Positions 27,113-36,249 of a stretch of DNA of 64,000 nucleotides are shown piece after piece (the stretch's first letter is position 1; each line of letters starts with the position of its first letter). Source of the DNA: Lampropedia puyangensis (lineage in GTDB: Bacteria > Pseudomonadota > Gammaproteobacteria > Burkholderiales > Burkholderiaceae_C). The DNA is taken from NCBI RefSeq assembly GCF_004833285.1, contig NZ_STFG01000005.1, forward strand, positions 1-64,000. The letters are read 5' to 3'. The position numbers and the translations under genes are program-made. A model generated the notes under the pieces. It saw nothing but the letters and a program-made list of their open reading frames with translations, had not been told where the DNA came from and ran no database searches.

Positions 27113-28351
27113 ATGATTTTGAACCAATTTAAAAAATTTCAATACAACCGCGTTTTCTTCGCGCAAAAAACAGGCCTTGGATTGGCCGCTACATCGTTGA
27201 TATTGGTTTTCGCCATGCCCTTGGCACAAGCTGCCAGCACCACTAGCGTGACGGTGGCACAGAACCAGGCTGCACAGCAAGCTGCAAGTCAGGGCGTTCC
27301 TGTTTCGGCCTTGAATGCCAACGCACCTAGTTCCTACACCGTGCAGCGTGGGGACACACTATGGGCTATTTCAGGCTTGTATCTTAACCAGCCATGGCGT
27401 TGGCCTGAATTGTGGGGAATGAACTTGGATGCGGTTAAAAACCCGCATCTCATTTATCCTGGCCAAGTCTTGCACTTAGGCGTGCGTGATGGCTATGCTC
27501 GCTTATCTGTTGACGCCTCGTCCACAGGAACCATCAAACTGTCCCCGTCTGTTCGCTCGGAGCCCTTGGCGGCCGCCGCGCTGCCCACGATTCGCCGCGA
27601 TTTGATTGAGCCGTTTTTGGTGCGCCCGGTCATCAAGGATGAGGCAGAGCTGGAACGCCTGCCGGATATCCTTTCCTCCGTAGATGATCGTTTGATCATG
27701 GGGGTGGGGGACAAAATTTATGTGCGCGGCACTGACCAGTTGCCGTTATCCACTCGAGATGGCTCTCCAAAACAGTTTTCTATCTTCCGCCAAGCAAAAC
27801 CACTCAGAGATCCTGAAACTAAAGAAATTTTGGGTTACGAGGGTGAGTACGTGGGACAGGCGCGCATTGTGCGCGATGAGTTTTTTGAAGAAGTGCCTGA
27901 CCGTCGTGGTCGTACCGTAGAAGAGTACCGTCCTGCGACTTTGGAGATCACCAAGTCGGTTTCGGATGTGCGCGTTGGTGATCGACTGGATTTATTGACT
28001 GAGGATGCTGATTACTCCAGCTTTGTGCCCCGGCTTCCGCCCCCGGAAACTACTGGCCGTGTGATCTCGCTGTATGCGGATGTGTCGGTGGCCAATGCGA
28101 CATCAGGCCAAGTGGTGGCTGTGAATTTGGGCACGGATGATGGAATTGAAGCAGGGCAGGTTTTGCAAATTCTCAAAAAAGGGCGCTTGAGTCGTGACCG
28201 GGAAAATGGGCCGAATGCGCGCATTCGCCTGCCAGATGAGCCCAATGGCGTGCTCTTGATGTTCCGTGTTTTTGAACGCGTCTCTTATGGCTTGATCATG
28301 GATAACAATGATCCAGTCACGGTTGGAGATAAGCTGACAAGCCCCGAGTGA
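27113..28351 (+). CDS. LysM domain secreted protein
   Basis: A 412-aa exported protein with a long basic N-terminus and signal peptide (hydrophobic stretch about residues 25-40, ending AQA). The LysM domain is at about 70-125 (SYTVQRGDTLWAISGLYL, PWRWPELWGMN, HLIYPGQVLHL) and binds peptidoglycan. The remainder is a conserved extension (PDILSSVDDRLIMGVGDKIY, then GYEGEYVGQARIV and PDEPNGVLLMFRVFERVSYG) typical of the betaproteobacterial gene placed before dprA. ATG 27113 is chosen over a TTG at 27101. It is divergent from def. Confidence 0.9.
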   Translation: MILNQFKKFQYNRVFFAQKTGLGLAATSLILVFAMPLAQAASTTSVTVAQNQAAQQAASQGVPVSALNANAPSSYTVQRGDTLWAISGLYLNQPWRWPELWGMNLDAVKNPHLIYPGQVLHLGVRDGYARLSVDASSTGTIKLSPSVRSEPLAAAALPTIRRDLIEPFLVRPVIKDEAELERLPDILSSVDDRLIMGVGDKIYVRGTDQLPLSTRDGSPKQFSIFRQAKPLRDPETKEILGYEGEYVGQARIVRDEFFEEVPDRRGRTVEEYRPATLEITKSVSDVRVGDRLDLLTEDADYSSFVPRLPPPETTGRVISLYADVSVANATSGQVVAVNLGTDDGIEAGQVLQILKKGRLSRDRENGPNARIRLPDEPNGVLLMFRVFERVSYGLIMDNNDPVTVGDKLTSPE

Positions 28352-28387
28352 GATAAAACGTTTTTTTCTGTGCTTGTATCTGGATTG

Positions 28388-28424
28388 TCCCGCCTGCACC
28401 TGCTGTAGGCGGGATTTTTATTTT
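28388..28424 (+). terminator. Rho-independent terminator after the LysM gene
   Basis: TCCCGCCTGC (28388-28397) pairs with GTAGGCGGGA (28405-28414), including one G-T pair, followed by TTTTTATTTT. It lies 36 bases after the stop codon. Confidence 0.9.
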
Positions 28425-28537
28425 CTTATCCTCGCCTGAATTTTAAAAAACAAAGACATGGCCGATTGCGTTCGGCAATACTGATGGCCTTGCCACGCGT
28501 ATAGAGGGCCTACCGACCTAAATTGCAGGAGGAGACA

Positions 28538-29770
28538 ATGATGCGAGAGCAATTCGACCAAGAAATTGCACCATGGTTGCGCTTACATGGGTGCGCACAT
28601 ATTGGAGCATTACGTGCGGCCCAGTTGATTAGAGCATTTGGATTGCCGCAGCACGTTTTTGCGCAATCTGAGCAGACGTTGGCGCACGTATTAGGTAGTC
28701 AGCGCTACGCCCAATCTGTTTTGCGACAACCATCTCCGACCATGTTGGCGACGATAGAAGCCTGCTACCGCTGGCTGTCCGAGGGCAATGTGAAAGCGTC
28801 CGGCTTGAGCAAGGCAATAGTGACGTTGGGAGATGCACGTTACCCTCCTAGCCTCAAAGAAATTGACGACCCACCATTGTTTCTATTTGCCATTGGGGCT
28901 GAGCGATGGCTGGATCTCAATACACGACCGTGGTGGCAGAGCTGCAATGGATTATTGGCTGTTGTGGGCAGTCGGGCGCCAACAGGGCAAGGGCAGCAAA
29001 ATGCACACGTACTAAGTGGGCAAATTCAAGCGCAAGGTGTATGTATTGTTTCAGGGTTGGCGCGTGGTATTGATGCTGCAGCGCACGAAGGTGCCTTGGA
29101 TGTGGTTAGTGGCCAAGGGCCTGCAACAGTTGCAGTCATGGGGACAGGCGTTGATCGAATCTACCCTGCATACCATAAAGAGCTTGCTCACCGCATTGCC
29201 CAAAATGGCTTGCTGTTGAGTGAGCAGTTGCTTGGGGTCGGGCCATTGGCCACAAATTTTCCCAAACGCAATCGCATCATTACTGGGATGTCGCAAGCGA
29301 CCTTGGTTATTGAGGCGGCTGAAAAATCCGGTTCCTTAATTTCTGCTCGTTTGGCCGCTGAACAGGGGCGTGATGTGATGGCTGTTCCTGGCTCCATCCA
29401 TTCTGCGCAGTCCAAGGGGTGCCACTGGTTGATCAAGCAAGGGGCTAAATTGGTGGAAGACGCAGTAGATATCTTGGAAGACTTTTCTACGCTTGGTACT
29501 TTGGATCTATCCCTAACACAGAGCCCAATAAATACTGTGAAACGCACCGGAACAAACACTTCTGAAGCGTCGCAGGCATTGCCATGTGAGGCCGAGGAGG
29601 ATGACGCGTTTTTGGTCGCAATGGGTTATGACCCCATTGACCTAGAACAATTACAGGCGACGACAGGCCTACCTACCGCAACACTTCAAGCACGGCTGCT
29701 TGAGCTGGAGTTGATGCAAAAAATAGTCCGATTGCCAGGCGGATTGTTCCAGCGACTGGGGCGTTGCTGA
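28538..29770 (+). CDS. dprA: DNA processing protein DprA
   Basis: A 410-aa protein that loads RecA on incoming single-stranded DNA in natural transformation. Order: N-terminal SAM-like region (HGCAHIGALRAAQLIRAFG), Rossmann-like core (AVVGSRAPTGQGQ, VSGLARGIDAAAHEGAL, VMGTGVDRIYPAYH, PKRNRIITGMS, EKSGSLISARLAAEQGRDVMA), and a C-terminal winged helix (MGYDPIDLEQLQATTGL). AGGAGGAG lies before ATG 28538. No com genes are nearby. Confidence 0.94.
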   Translation: MMREQFDQEIAPWLRLHGCAHIGALRAAQLIRAFGLPQHVFAQSEQTLAHVLGSQRYAQSVLRQPSPTMLATIEACYRWLSEGNVKASGLSKAIVTLGDARYPPSLKEIDDPPLFLFAIGAERWLDLNTRPWWQSCNGLLAVVGSRAPTGQGQQNAHVLSGQIQAQGVCIVSGLARGIDAAAHEGALDVVSGQGPATVAVMGTGVDRIYPAYHKELAHRIAQNGLLLSEQLLGVGPLATNFPKRNRIITGMSQATLVIEAAEKSGSLISARLAAEQGRDVMAVPGSIHSAQSKGCHWLIKQGAKLVEDAVDILEDFSTLGTLDLSLTQSPINTVKRTGTNTSEASQALPCEAEEDDAFLVAMGYDPIDLEQLQATTGLPTATLQARLLELELMQKIVRLPGGLFQRLGRC

Positions 29771-30007
29771 GTACGCATGCATAAGGCTTGCCTTCTTAAG
29801 GTTCATGAGGCTTTTTGAATGGCATTTTCGCGCTTGCGGCCTTTCGTATTGAATGGGGCCGATGAGTAAAGAAATAGCGTTTAAAGTCTTGTAAGTGACA
29901 GTTTGCTGCACTGCACTGGGGGTTACCCGGTGCGATGGTTGGGCGCTGGCCGATACCCTTGCGGATATTGAAGTTCACTGTAATTAAAAAAGCGCAAGGA
30001 GACCGAC

Positions 30008-31270
30008 ATGAAGTCACTTTATCGTTCCTTACCGAGCCATCTCGTTATGGCTACGCTGGCCGGTTTGCTGGCAGCGAATGCTGCTCAGGCACAGCAAGGT
30101 GAGTCTGTCAAAATTGCTTGGATTGATCCTTTATCAGGGTTGATGGCTTCTGTGGGCAGTAATCAACTCAAAAGCTTTCAATACACCGCTGATTATTTCA
30201 ATACGCAAAGTAAGAATAATCCCGCTGGCGTTAAGTTCGAAGTGGTTGGTTTTGACAACAAGCTGAGCCCACAGGAAACGGCAAGCATTGTGCGCAGTGT
30301 TATTGATCAAGGCATTCACTACATCGTGCAGGGCAACGGTTCGGGCAATTCGTTGGCCATCATGGAAGCGTTAGAGCGCCATAACGCTCGCAATCCTGGC
30401 AAGGAAGTGATATTTCTCAACCATGCCGGTGTGGATTCGGACATGACCAATGAGAAGTGCAGCTTCTGGCATTTCAGGCTGGATGCCGACAATACCATGA
30501 AGCTCAAAACGATGACCCAGTTCATTGCCGACAAGCCAGAAGTCAAAAAAGTTTTTTTGATTAACCAGAATTATGGCCATGGGCAACAAGTTGCGCGTTT
30601 GGCCAAAGAATACCTGAAGCAGGTTCGTCCAGATATTGAAATCGTCGGAGACGATTACCACCCATTGGCGCAGGTGCGAGATTTCGCACCCTATATTGCC
30701 AAAATTCGCCAATCTGGGGCTGATGCCGTCATTACAGCCAATTGGGGGTCAGACTTGTCTTTGCTGATTAAGGCGGCAAACGACTCTGGGCTACATAACG
30801 TGAACTTTTATGTCTATTACGGCACTGCCAGCGGTTCCCCGACACAGCTGGGCGCGGCTGCTGAAGGTAAAGTCTATGAGGTGTTTTATAGCCACATGAA
30901 CTTGCCTGGTGAGATAGGTGAGGTGACCCAAGGTTTCAAGTCCAAATTTGGTGAGGACATGTATACCACTGCGGTCTATAACGGTTTGGCCGCCTTATCG
31001 CATGGGATGGCGAAGGCCCAATCGACTAATGCTCTGGCCGTTGCCAAAGCAATGGAGGATCTGGAGTTCCCTGGCGCTTATGGCACGGTGCAAATGCGCA
31101 AGCAAGACCATCAGTTGCAACAAGGCTTGTTCATGACCCGCTGGAGTAAGGTGAGTGATGCACTTCCCTATTCACAAGAGAATACTGGCTACGCGTTCCA
31201 GCCGGTGAAGTTCTACCCGCGCGAAGAAACCAGTACGCCTACGACGTGCCAAATGAAACGCCCCTCCTGA
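30008..31270 (+). CDS. Branched-chain amino acid type ABC transporter, substrate-binding protein
   Basis: A 420-aa periplasmic binding protein of the hydrophobic amino acid (HAAT) family. Signal peptide ends about residue 29 (ANAAQA-QQ). IAWIDPLSGLMASVGSNQL, KFEVVGFDNKLSPQETASIV, FLINQNYGHGQQVA and VITANWGSDLSLLIKAAND follow the LivK pattern. The ligand is not fixed by sequence. AAGGAG precedes the ATG. It heads a five-gene transporter operon with 40 bases to livH. Confidence 0.93.
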   Translation: MKSLYRSLPSHLVMATLAGLLAANAAQAQQGESVKIAWIDPLSGLMASVGSNQLKSFQYTADYFNTQSKNNPAGVKFEVVGFDNKLSPQETASIVRSVIDQGIHYIVQGNGSGNSLAIMEALERHNARNPGKEVIFLNHAGVDSDMTNEKCSFWHFRLDADNTMKLKTMTQFIADKPEVKKVFLINQNYGHGQQVARLAKEYLKQVRPDIEIVGDDYHPLAQVRDFAPYIAKIRQSGADAVITANWGSDLSLLIKAANDSGLHNVNFYVYYGTASGSPTQLGAAAEGKVYEVFYSHMNLPGEIGEVTQGFKSKFGEDMYTTAVYNGLAALSHGMAKAQSTNALAVAKAMEDLEFPGAYGTVQMRKQDHQLQQGLFMTRWSKVSDALPYSQENTGYAFQPVKFYPREETSTPTTCQMKRPS

Positions 31271-31310
31271 GGAGGATTCATATTCACCGTACAAACAGGT
31301 AGATCAACTC

Positions 31311-32264
31311 ATGAGTTTTGAGTTCTTTGTCATATCGCTGCTCAACGGATTGAGCTATGGGCTGCTGTTATTCATGCTCAGCTCTGGGCTGACCTTGATA
31401 TTCAGCATGATGGGGGTGCTGAATTTTGCACATGCCAGTTTCTATATGCTTGGAGCATATTTAGCCTACGTCGTCTCTAATGCAATTGGCTTTTGGGCTG
31501 CATTGATTGTGGCGCCATTGCTTGTTGGTGCGTTAGGCGCTGCGTTTGAACGCTACAGTTTAAGGCGAGTGCACAAGTTTGGCCATGTGCCAGAGTTACT
31601 GGTCACCTTTGGGTTGTCTTACCTGATTCTTGAGGTGGTCCAACTAGTCTGGGGCAGAGCGGCTGTGCCCTATGGTTTGCCACCATTCTTGCAAGGCCCA
31701 CTTTTTACGCTGTTCGATACGCAGTTTCCTAAGTCGCGGGCTTTCATCATGCTGGTGGCCGTTGTGATGTTGGTTTCCATCTGGCTTGTCCTGACACGCA
31801 CGCGCATTGGTCTGGTCATCCAGGCCGCGCTGACACATCCAGATATGGTGGAGGCATTGGGCCACAACGTGCCGCGCGTATTCATGCTGGTTTTTGGTGG
31901 CGGTGCAGCGCTTGCTGGGCTTGCTGGGGTGATTGGTGGCAACACCTACATCACCGAACCTGCCATGGCGTTGGCAGTGGGGCCAATTATTTTCGTGGTC
32001 GTCGTGGTTGGAGGCATGGGATCGCTTGGAGGGGCGTTTGTTGCATCACTGTTGATTGGCATCATGCAAACTTTTGCTGTTGCGATGGATTACTCGCTGC
32101 TCGGCTTGTTGCGTAGCGCCGGCGTGGATGCAGGGCCTGATACGTTTGGCTATCCTGTTTTGAGGCTGACTATTTCCCAAGTTGCACCGATTTTGCCGTA
32201 TTTGCTTTTGGTGTTGATGCTTGTGTTCCGCCCACGCGGCCTCATGGGTAAGCGGGAGGGATAA
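31311..32264 (+). CDS. livH: ABC transporter permease LivH family
   Basis: A 317-aa inner membrane permease with about eight segments. FFVISLLNGLSYGLLLFML, LTLIFSMMGVLNFAHASFYM and VVVVVGGMGSLGGAFVASLL (the EAA-like loop region) match LivH. The start ATG 31311 has no very strong ribosome binding site (the GGAGG at 31271 is too far). livM begins 4 bases after its stop. Confidence 0.94.
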   Translation: MSFEFFVISLLNGLSYGLLLFMLSSGLTLIFSMMGVLNFAHASFYMLGAYLAYVVSNAIGFWAALIVAPLLVGALGAAFERYSLRRVHKFGHVPELLVTFGLSYLILEVVQLVWGRAAVPYGLPPFLQGPLFTLFDTQFPKSRAFIMLVAVVMLVSIWLVLTRTRIGLVIQAALTHPDMVEALGHNVPRVFMLVFGGGAALAGLAGVIGGNTYITEPAMALAVGPIIFVVVVVGGMGSLGGAFVASLLIGIMQTFAVAMDYSLLGLLRSAGVDAGPDTFGYPVLRLTISQVAPILPYLLLVLMLVFRPRGLMGKREG

Positions 32265-32268
32265 AACC

Positions 32269-33603
32269 ATGAACTCGACTTCGATCACTTCATCTGTCGC
32301 AGGTACTTCTCCTGTGCATGTGCCCATGCTTAATAAATGGCGCATTCTGGTTTGGGGCGCATTCGCACTGATTTTGATTATTGCGCCGCAATGGTTCAAC
32401 AGCGGTTTGGCCCTGACGATGCTCTCACAAATGGGCTATCTGATTATTATTTGCTTGAGTTACAACATTTTGCTCGGTCAAGGTGGCATGCTCAGTTTTG
32501 GCCATGCTGTGTATGTTGGACTGGGAGCTTTCATTGCCATCCATGTGCTCAACAAAGTTGGAGATGGTGCATTTTTCCTTCCGGTCTCGCTGATTCCATT
32601 GGTCGGCGGTTTGGCTGGTGCCTTTTTCGCTGCGTTGTTAGGCTACGTGACGACGCGCAAGTCCGGTACTACTTTTGCCATGATCACGTTGGGTATTGGT
32701 GAGCTGGTGGCATCCATGGCCTTGATGTTTCCAGAGTTCTTTGGTGGAGAGGGAGGTATTTCAACCGATCGTGTTGTAGGTAATGCCTTTATGGGCATCA
32801 CCTTCGGCCCTTCCATTCAGATGTATTACCTCATTGCCGCGTATTGTTTCGTGTGCACGGCCCTTATGTTTGCGTTTACACGTACGCCATTGGGGCGCAT
32901 GCTCAATGCTGTCCGCGACAATCCTGAGCGGGTGGAGTTTATTGGGTACAACACCCACAAAGTGCGTTACTTCTCCTTCATCATCGCAGGCTTTTTTGCC
33001 GGTATTGGTGGCGGTTTGATGGTGTTGCACTTTGAGATTATTACTGCAATGGACAGTTTGAATGCCATCCGTTCAGGCACCTATTTGCTATTCACATTTT
33101 TGGGGGGAGCAACTTTGTTCTTCGGCCCCATCATTGGTGCGGTACTGATGGTGTTTGCGATGATTTTGATGTCTGAGCTGACGCAGGCATGGATGCTGTA
33201 TTTGGGGCTGATTTTCCTGTTTATGGTGATGTTTGCGCCAGGAGGGGTTGCCAGCATCATTATGGTCAATATTCGAGTTTACAAATTTCACAGATTCAGG
33301 CCATTGGTATTGCCTTACATCGCGTTGGCAATCACAGGTGTCTTGGCATTCATAGGTATTGCTGCATTGATTGAAATGATTTATCACCTGCAAATGAATG
33401 CCATTATGAGCACCCAATTCACATTTATGGGGCAAACGCTGGATGTGGCCAGCGCCATGCATTGGTCGGTGATTGTTGGCTGGACAGTCCTAACTGTTGG
33501 CGTGTTTTTGTGGGTTCGAAAAGGCTTTGTCAAGCGCTGGCATCAGCAGCAAGAGCTGATTGAGGCAGATATTCGCCGTATGCAAGAAGGAGGTCGCACA
33601 TGA
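32269..33603 (+). CDS. livM: ABC transporter permease LivM family
   Basis: A 444-aa permease, longer than classical LivM. The core MGYLIIICLSYNILLGQGGM, LSFGHAVYVGLGAF, TRTPLGRMLNAVRDNPERVE and AGFFAGIGGGLMV is followed by an extra C-terminal part with two more membrane segments (about 340-420) and a basic end. The frame continues upstream to 32221 but that overlaps livH. It is coupled to livG by an ATGA overlap at 33600-33603. Confidence 0.93.
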   Translation: MNSTSITSSVAGTSPVHVPMLNKWRILVWGAFALILIIAPQWFNSGLALTMLSQMGYLIIICLSYNILLGQGGMLSFGHAVYVGLGAFIAIHVLNKVGDGAFFLPVSLIPLVGGLAGAFFAALLGYVTTRKSGTTFAMITLGIGELVASMALMFPEFFGGEGGISTDRVVGNAFMGITFGPSIQMYYLIAAYCFVCTALMFAFTRTPLGRMLNAVRDNPERVEFIGYNTHKVRYFSFIIAGFFAGIGGGLMVLHFEIITAMDSLNAIRSGTYLLFTFLGGATLFFGPIIGAVLMVFAMILMSELTQAWMLYLGLIFLFMVMFAPGGVASIIMVNIRVYKFHRFRPLVLPYIALAITGVLAFIGIAALIEMIYHLQMNAIMSTQFTFMGQTLDVASAMHWSVIVGWTVLTVGVFLWVRKGFVKRWHQQQELIEADIRRMQEGGRT

Positions 33604-34427
33604 GTGTGCAGCAACCATACGCTTTGGAGTTGCGCGACCTGCGCAAAGCATTTGGAAAAACGGAAATCATCAGGGGTGCCAATTTAGCTGTTCAAAAAGG
33701 TGAGCGAGTTGCCATCATCGGCCCTAATGGCGCAGGAAAGTCAACCTTATTTAACCTCATTAGCGGACGCTTGCTGCCATCTGGTGGAGAGGTGCAGCTC
33801 AATGGGCAGCGCATTGATGGAAAGACTCCTTACGACATTAATCGCTTGGGCTTGGCACGCAGTTTTCAGGTCAGTAATCTGTTTTCGAAATTGAGTGTTT
33901 TTGAAAATTTGCGTTGTGGCTTGCTTTGGAGTGCAGGCTACAAATACACCTTTTTCCGCTTCTTGGCGAATCTGCATGATGCAAACCAGCGTGCGGAAGA
34001 GTTGCTGCACAAGCTCCACCTTGAGAAACGGCGTGACGACCTGGCGATGAACCTGACCTATGCAGAGCAACGCGCTTTGGAAATTGGCGTCACCATTGCC
34101 GGTGGGGCAGATGTGATTTTGCTCGATGAGCCCACTGCAGGAATGAGCAAGACTGAAACAGCCCATTTCATTGAATTGATCAAAGAAGTGACAGTAGGCA
34201 AAACCCTTTTGACTGTGGAGCATGACATGGGCGTGGTTTTTGGCTTAGCTGACAAAATTGCCGTGGTCGTCTATGGGCAGGTAATTGCATTTGACACACC
34301 AGAGAAGGTGCGCGCGAACGCCGCAGTGCAGGAAGCCTATCTGGGATCTACCTTGGCAGATAACCAAGCCAACGCAGTACTCACTGGCGCTTCACAAGCA
34401 GAAGGGAGCGACTATGTTGCGCATTGA
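33600..34427 (+). CDS. livG: ABC transporter ATP-binding protein LivG family
   Basis: A 275-aa ATPase. Walker A GPNGAGKST, Q loop in LARSFQVSNLF, Walker B VILLDEPTAGMS and the H loop TVEHDM are visible. The ABC signature reads LTYAEQRALEIG, where the usual LSxGxxR is altered to LTYAEQR, as is common in LivG. It energises the transporter with livF, whose start lies inside its last codons. Confidence 0.94.
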   Translation: MSVQQPYALELRDLRKAFGKTEIIRGANLAVQKGERVAIIGPNGAGKSTLFNLISGRLLPSGGEVQLNGQRIDGKTPYDINRLGLARSFQVSNLFSKLSVFENLRCGLLWSAGYKYTFFRFLANLHDANQRAEELLHKLHLEKRRDDLAMNLTYAEQRALEIGVTIAGGADVILLDEPTAGMSKTETAHFIELIKEVTVGKTLLTVEHDMGVVFGLADKIAVVVYGQVIAFDTPEKVRANAAVQEAYLGSTLADNQANAVLTGASQAEGSDYVAH

Positions 34428-35124
34428 ACAATTACATGCCTACTATGGCAAAAGCCACATCTTGCACGGCGTGCAATTCCATGTGGAAAAAGGCGAAATC
34501 CTGGCTTTACTTGGGCGTAACGGTTCAGGTCGCTCGACCACTGCCAAGGCCATTTTGGGGTTAGTCGATTGTCAGGGGGAAATTTTGCTTAAACAAGCCA
34601 ATGGCCAAGAGGTCAATTTGGTGGGCAAAAAACCGTATGAAATTGCCTATATGGGAATAGGGTACGTACCTGAAAATCGAGAAATTTTCCCAAAGTTGAC
34701 GGTGCATCAGAATTTGATGCTTGGAGAAAAACGTGGCCATCAATCCACACGATGGAGTTTTGAAGACTCTTATCGTTTATTTCCAAGGCTGAGAGAGCGA
34801 CAACACACAGAAGCGGGTGTGCTTTCTGGGGGGGAGCAGCAAATGTTAGCGCTGTGCCGTGCGTTGATGGGCGATCCCGACCTTGTTGTCATTGATGAGC
34901 CTACAGAAGGCTTGGCCCCCAAAATCGTCGAGCAAGTGGGCGAGTTTCTTATTACTTTGCGAGAGCGCGGTGTTTCTGTATTGCTTATTGAACAAAAACT
35001 CACCATCGCTTTAGAGATCGCTGACCGTTGTCTGCTGATGGGACATGGCAGTATCGTGTTTGAAGGAACTCCTGAGGAGCTCAAGGCTGATTCAGCAATT
35101 CGTAAAGAATGGCTGGAGGTGTAA
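34414..35124 (+). CDS. livF: ABC transporter ATP-binding protein LivF family
   Basis: A 236-aa ATPase. Walker A reads GRNGSGRSTT, with Arg in place of the usual Lys in GxxGxGKST. This is the nucleotide-contacting lysine and the change is worth noting. Other motifs are VLSGGEQQMLALCRALM (signature), VVIDEPTEGLAP (Walker B) and LLIEQKL (H loop replaced by Gln). It overlaps livG by 14 bases and ends the operon. Confidence 0.93.
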   Translation: MLRIEQLHAYYGKSHILHGVQFHVEKGEILALLGRNGSGRSTTAKAILGLVDCQGEILLKQANGQEVNLVGKKPYEIAYMGIGYVPENREIFPKLTVHQNLMLGEKRGHQSTRWSFEDSYRLFPRLRERQHTEAGVLSGGEQQMLALCRALMGDPDLVVIDEPTEGLAPKIVEQVGEFLITLRERGVSVLLIEQKLTIALEIADRCLLMGHGSIVFEGTPEELKADSAIRKEWLEV

Positions 35125-35133
35125 TAAATTTAC

Positions 35134-35454
35134 ATGGATTTTTATGCCATTGCTAAGTGGGCTGTGGCGTCATCAAATGCAAAGACCATTCACGTGCGCT
35201 CCATTGTCGTGAGCACCAACGAGGTGGGCGACCTTTCAGTGGTGCCGAATCTGCTCGATCAAATACCAAAAGAAGAGACTGAATCGACCAGTATTTCCTA
35301 CACAGTTTTGAGGCTCATGGAATTGCGTTTCTCGAACGCTACAGGATATAGACCGCTCTACAGAGGGATGGCTGCGTCTGAGGTGTTTGATAAGCGCGCC
35401 CTTCATTCGATTTATGCAAGGACTCCCCATATACGTGCAAACGGCCTTCATTGA
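35134..35454 (+). pseudogene. Decayed IS5-like transposase fragment (tentative)
   Basis: A 106-aa frame right after livF. Residues 17-50 (KTIHVRSIVVSTNEVGDLSV, then VPNLLDQIPKEE) resemble the middle of IS5-family transposases, where a beta strand precedes a D-x-x-x-L-P-x-L-L-x-Q-I-P block. The rest does not match, there is no DDE motif and the ends of an element are not seen. It may be a short remnant of an insertion, or chance similarity. Confidence 0.35.
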
Positions 35455-35682
35455 ATGGAGTTCGTCCTATAGGCGGTTGGCATCGCTTGTCAGCAGTTGT
35501 TACATATTTGAGGTTGAATCAAGCATCTTTTCATCCTTGTATAGTTTAGTTTGATCGGTATGCCATGGTTTAATGCCAATCAAATGCACTCTCAGCGTTA
35601 AGGCCGTATGGCTGCTATCTTTGTAGGATAACCTGAGTTTTTGACAGTGCTCTGGCGTTGAATTATTTCGCTTTTAATTGAT
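35455..35682. other. Gap before the glycosylation cluster
   Basis: Together with the preceding remnant this makes more than 550 bases without a normal gene. I see no promoter pair, RNA gene or hairpin that I could defend. It probably carries the promoter of the DUF2304 gene. Confidence 0.35.
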
Positions 35683-36096
35683 ATGGCAATGGCTCCTTTT
35701 CATTTGACTACCTCACTTTTAGGCCTTGGACTTGCGATCTTGATTGTGTTGTTGATTCGTCGAGATGATCTTTATATAAGGCATGCATTATTTTGGCTTG
35801 CCGTTGCCTTTGCCGCTGCCGTTTTGGGGGTGTGGCCTCGTATTCTGGATGGGATTGGGCATGTGGTTGGGGTTCAGTATTCTCCCGCCTTGGCATTGCT
35901 TTGTGGTGTGATTGTGCTTTTCATCAAAGCCTTGCATGCGGATGTGGTGAACACCCGTCTGGAGACAGATCTACGTCATATAGAGCAATCTGTAGCCCTG
36001 CTTGAAGCCGAGTTGGCTCAATTCAAGGTGTTGCGTGACCAAGTTTCCAGTGAAGCTCAAATGCGACATCAAAATAATTCACAATCTCCCTCATAA
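35683..36096 (+). CDS. DUF2304 family membrane protein
   Basis: A 137-aa protein with three membrane segments (about 8-24, 34-52, 62-82) and a C-terminal coiled coil (DLRHIEQSVALLEAELAQFK). HALFWLAVAFAAAVLGVWP is the family block. DUF2304 genes usually accompany a dolichol-phosphate-mannose-synthase-like GT2 gene; here such a domain is found fused to a GT4 enzyme 2.3 kb downstream. A role in lipid-linked sugar transfer is inferred from that context. Confidence 0.82.
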   Translation: MAMAPFHLTTSLLGLGLAILIVLLIRRDDLYIRHALFWLAVAFAAAVLGVWPRILDGIGHVVGVQYSPALALLCGVIVLFIKALHADVVNTRLETDLRHIEQSVALLEAELAQFKVLRDQVSSEAQMRHQNNSQSPS

Positions 36097-36249
36097 TGCA
36101 CTAACAGGTTTCAGTGTTCAGAAGTTTGCAACCGCCATTTCTGTTTGAATAAACCTCTGCCCGTAGTAGGCGCCCCTTGATGGCGTGCCTTTTGTGTTTA
36201 CCCCAACTACAGAGAGCTGGTCATATTTGATCACGCGCTGCTGTCTTCG

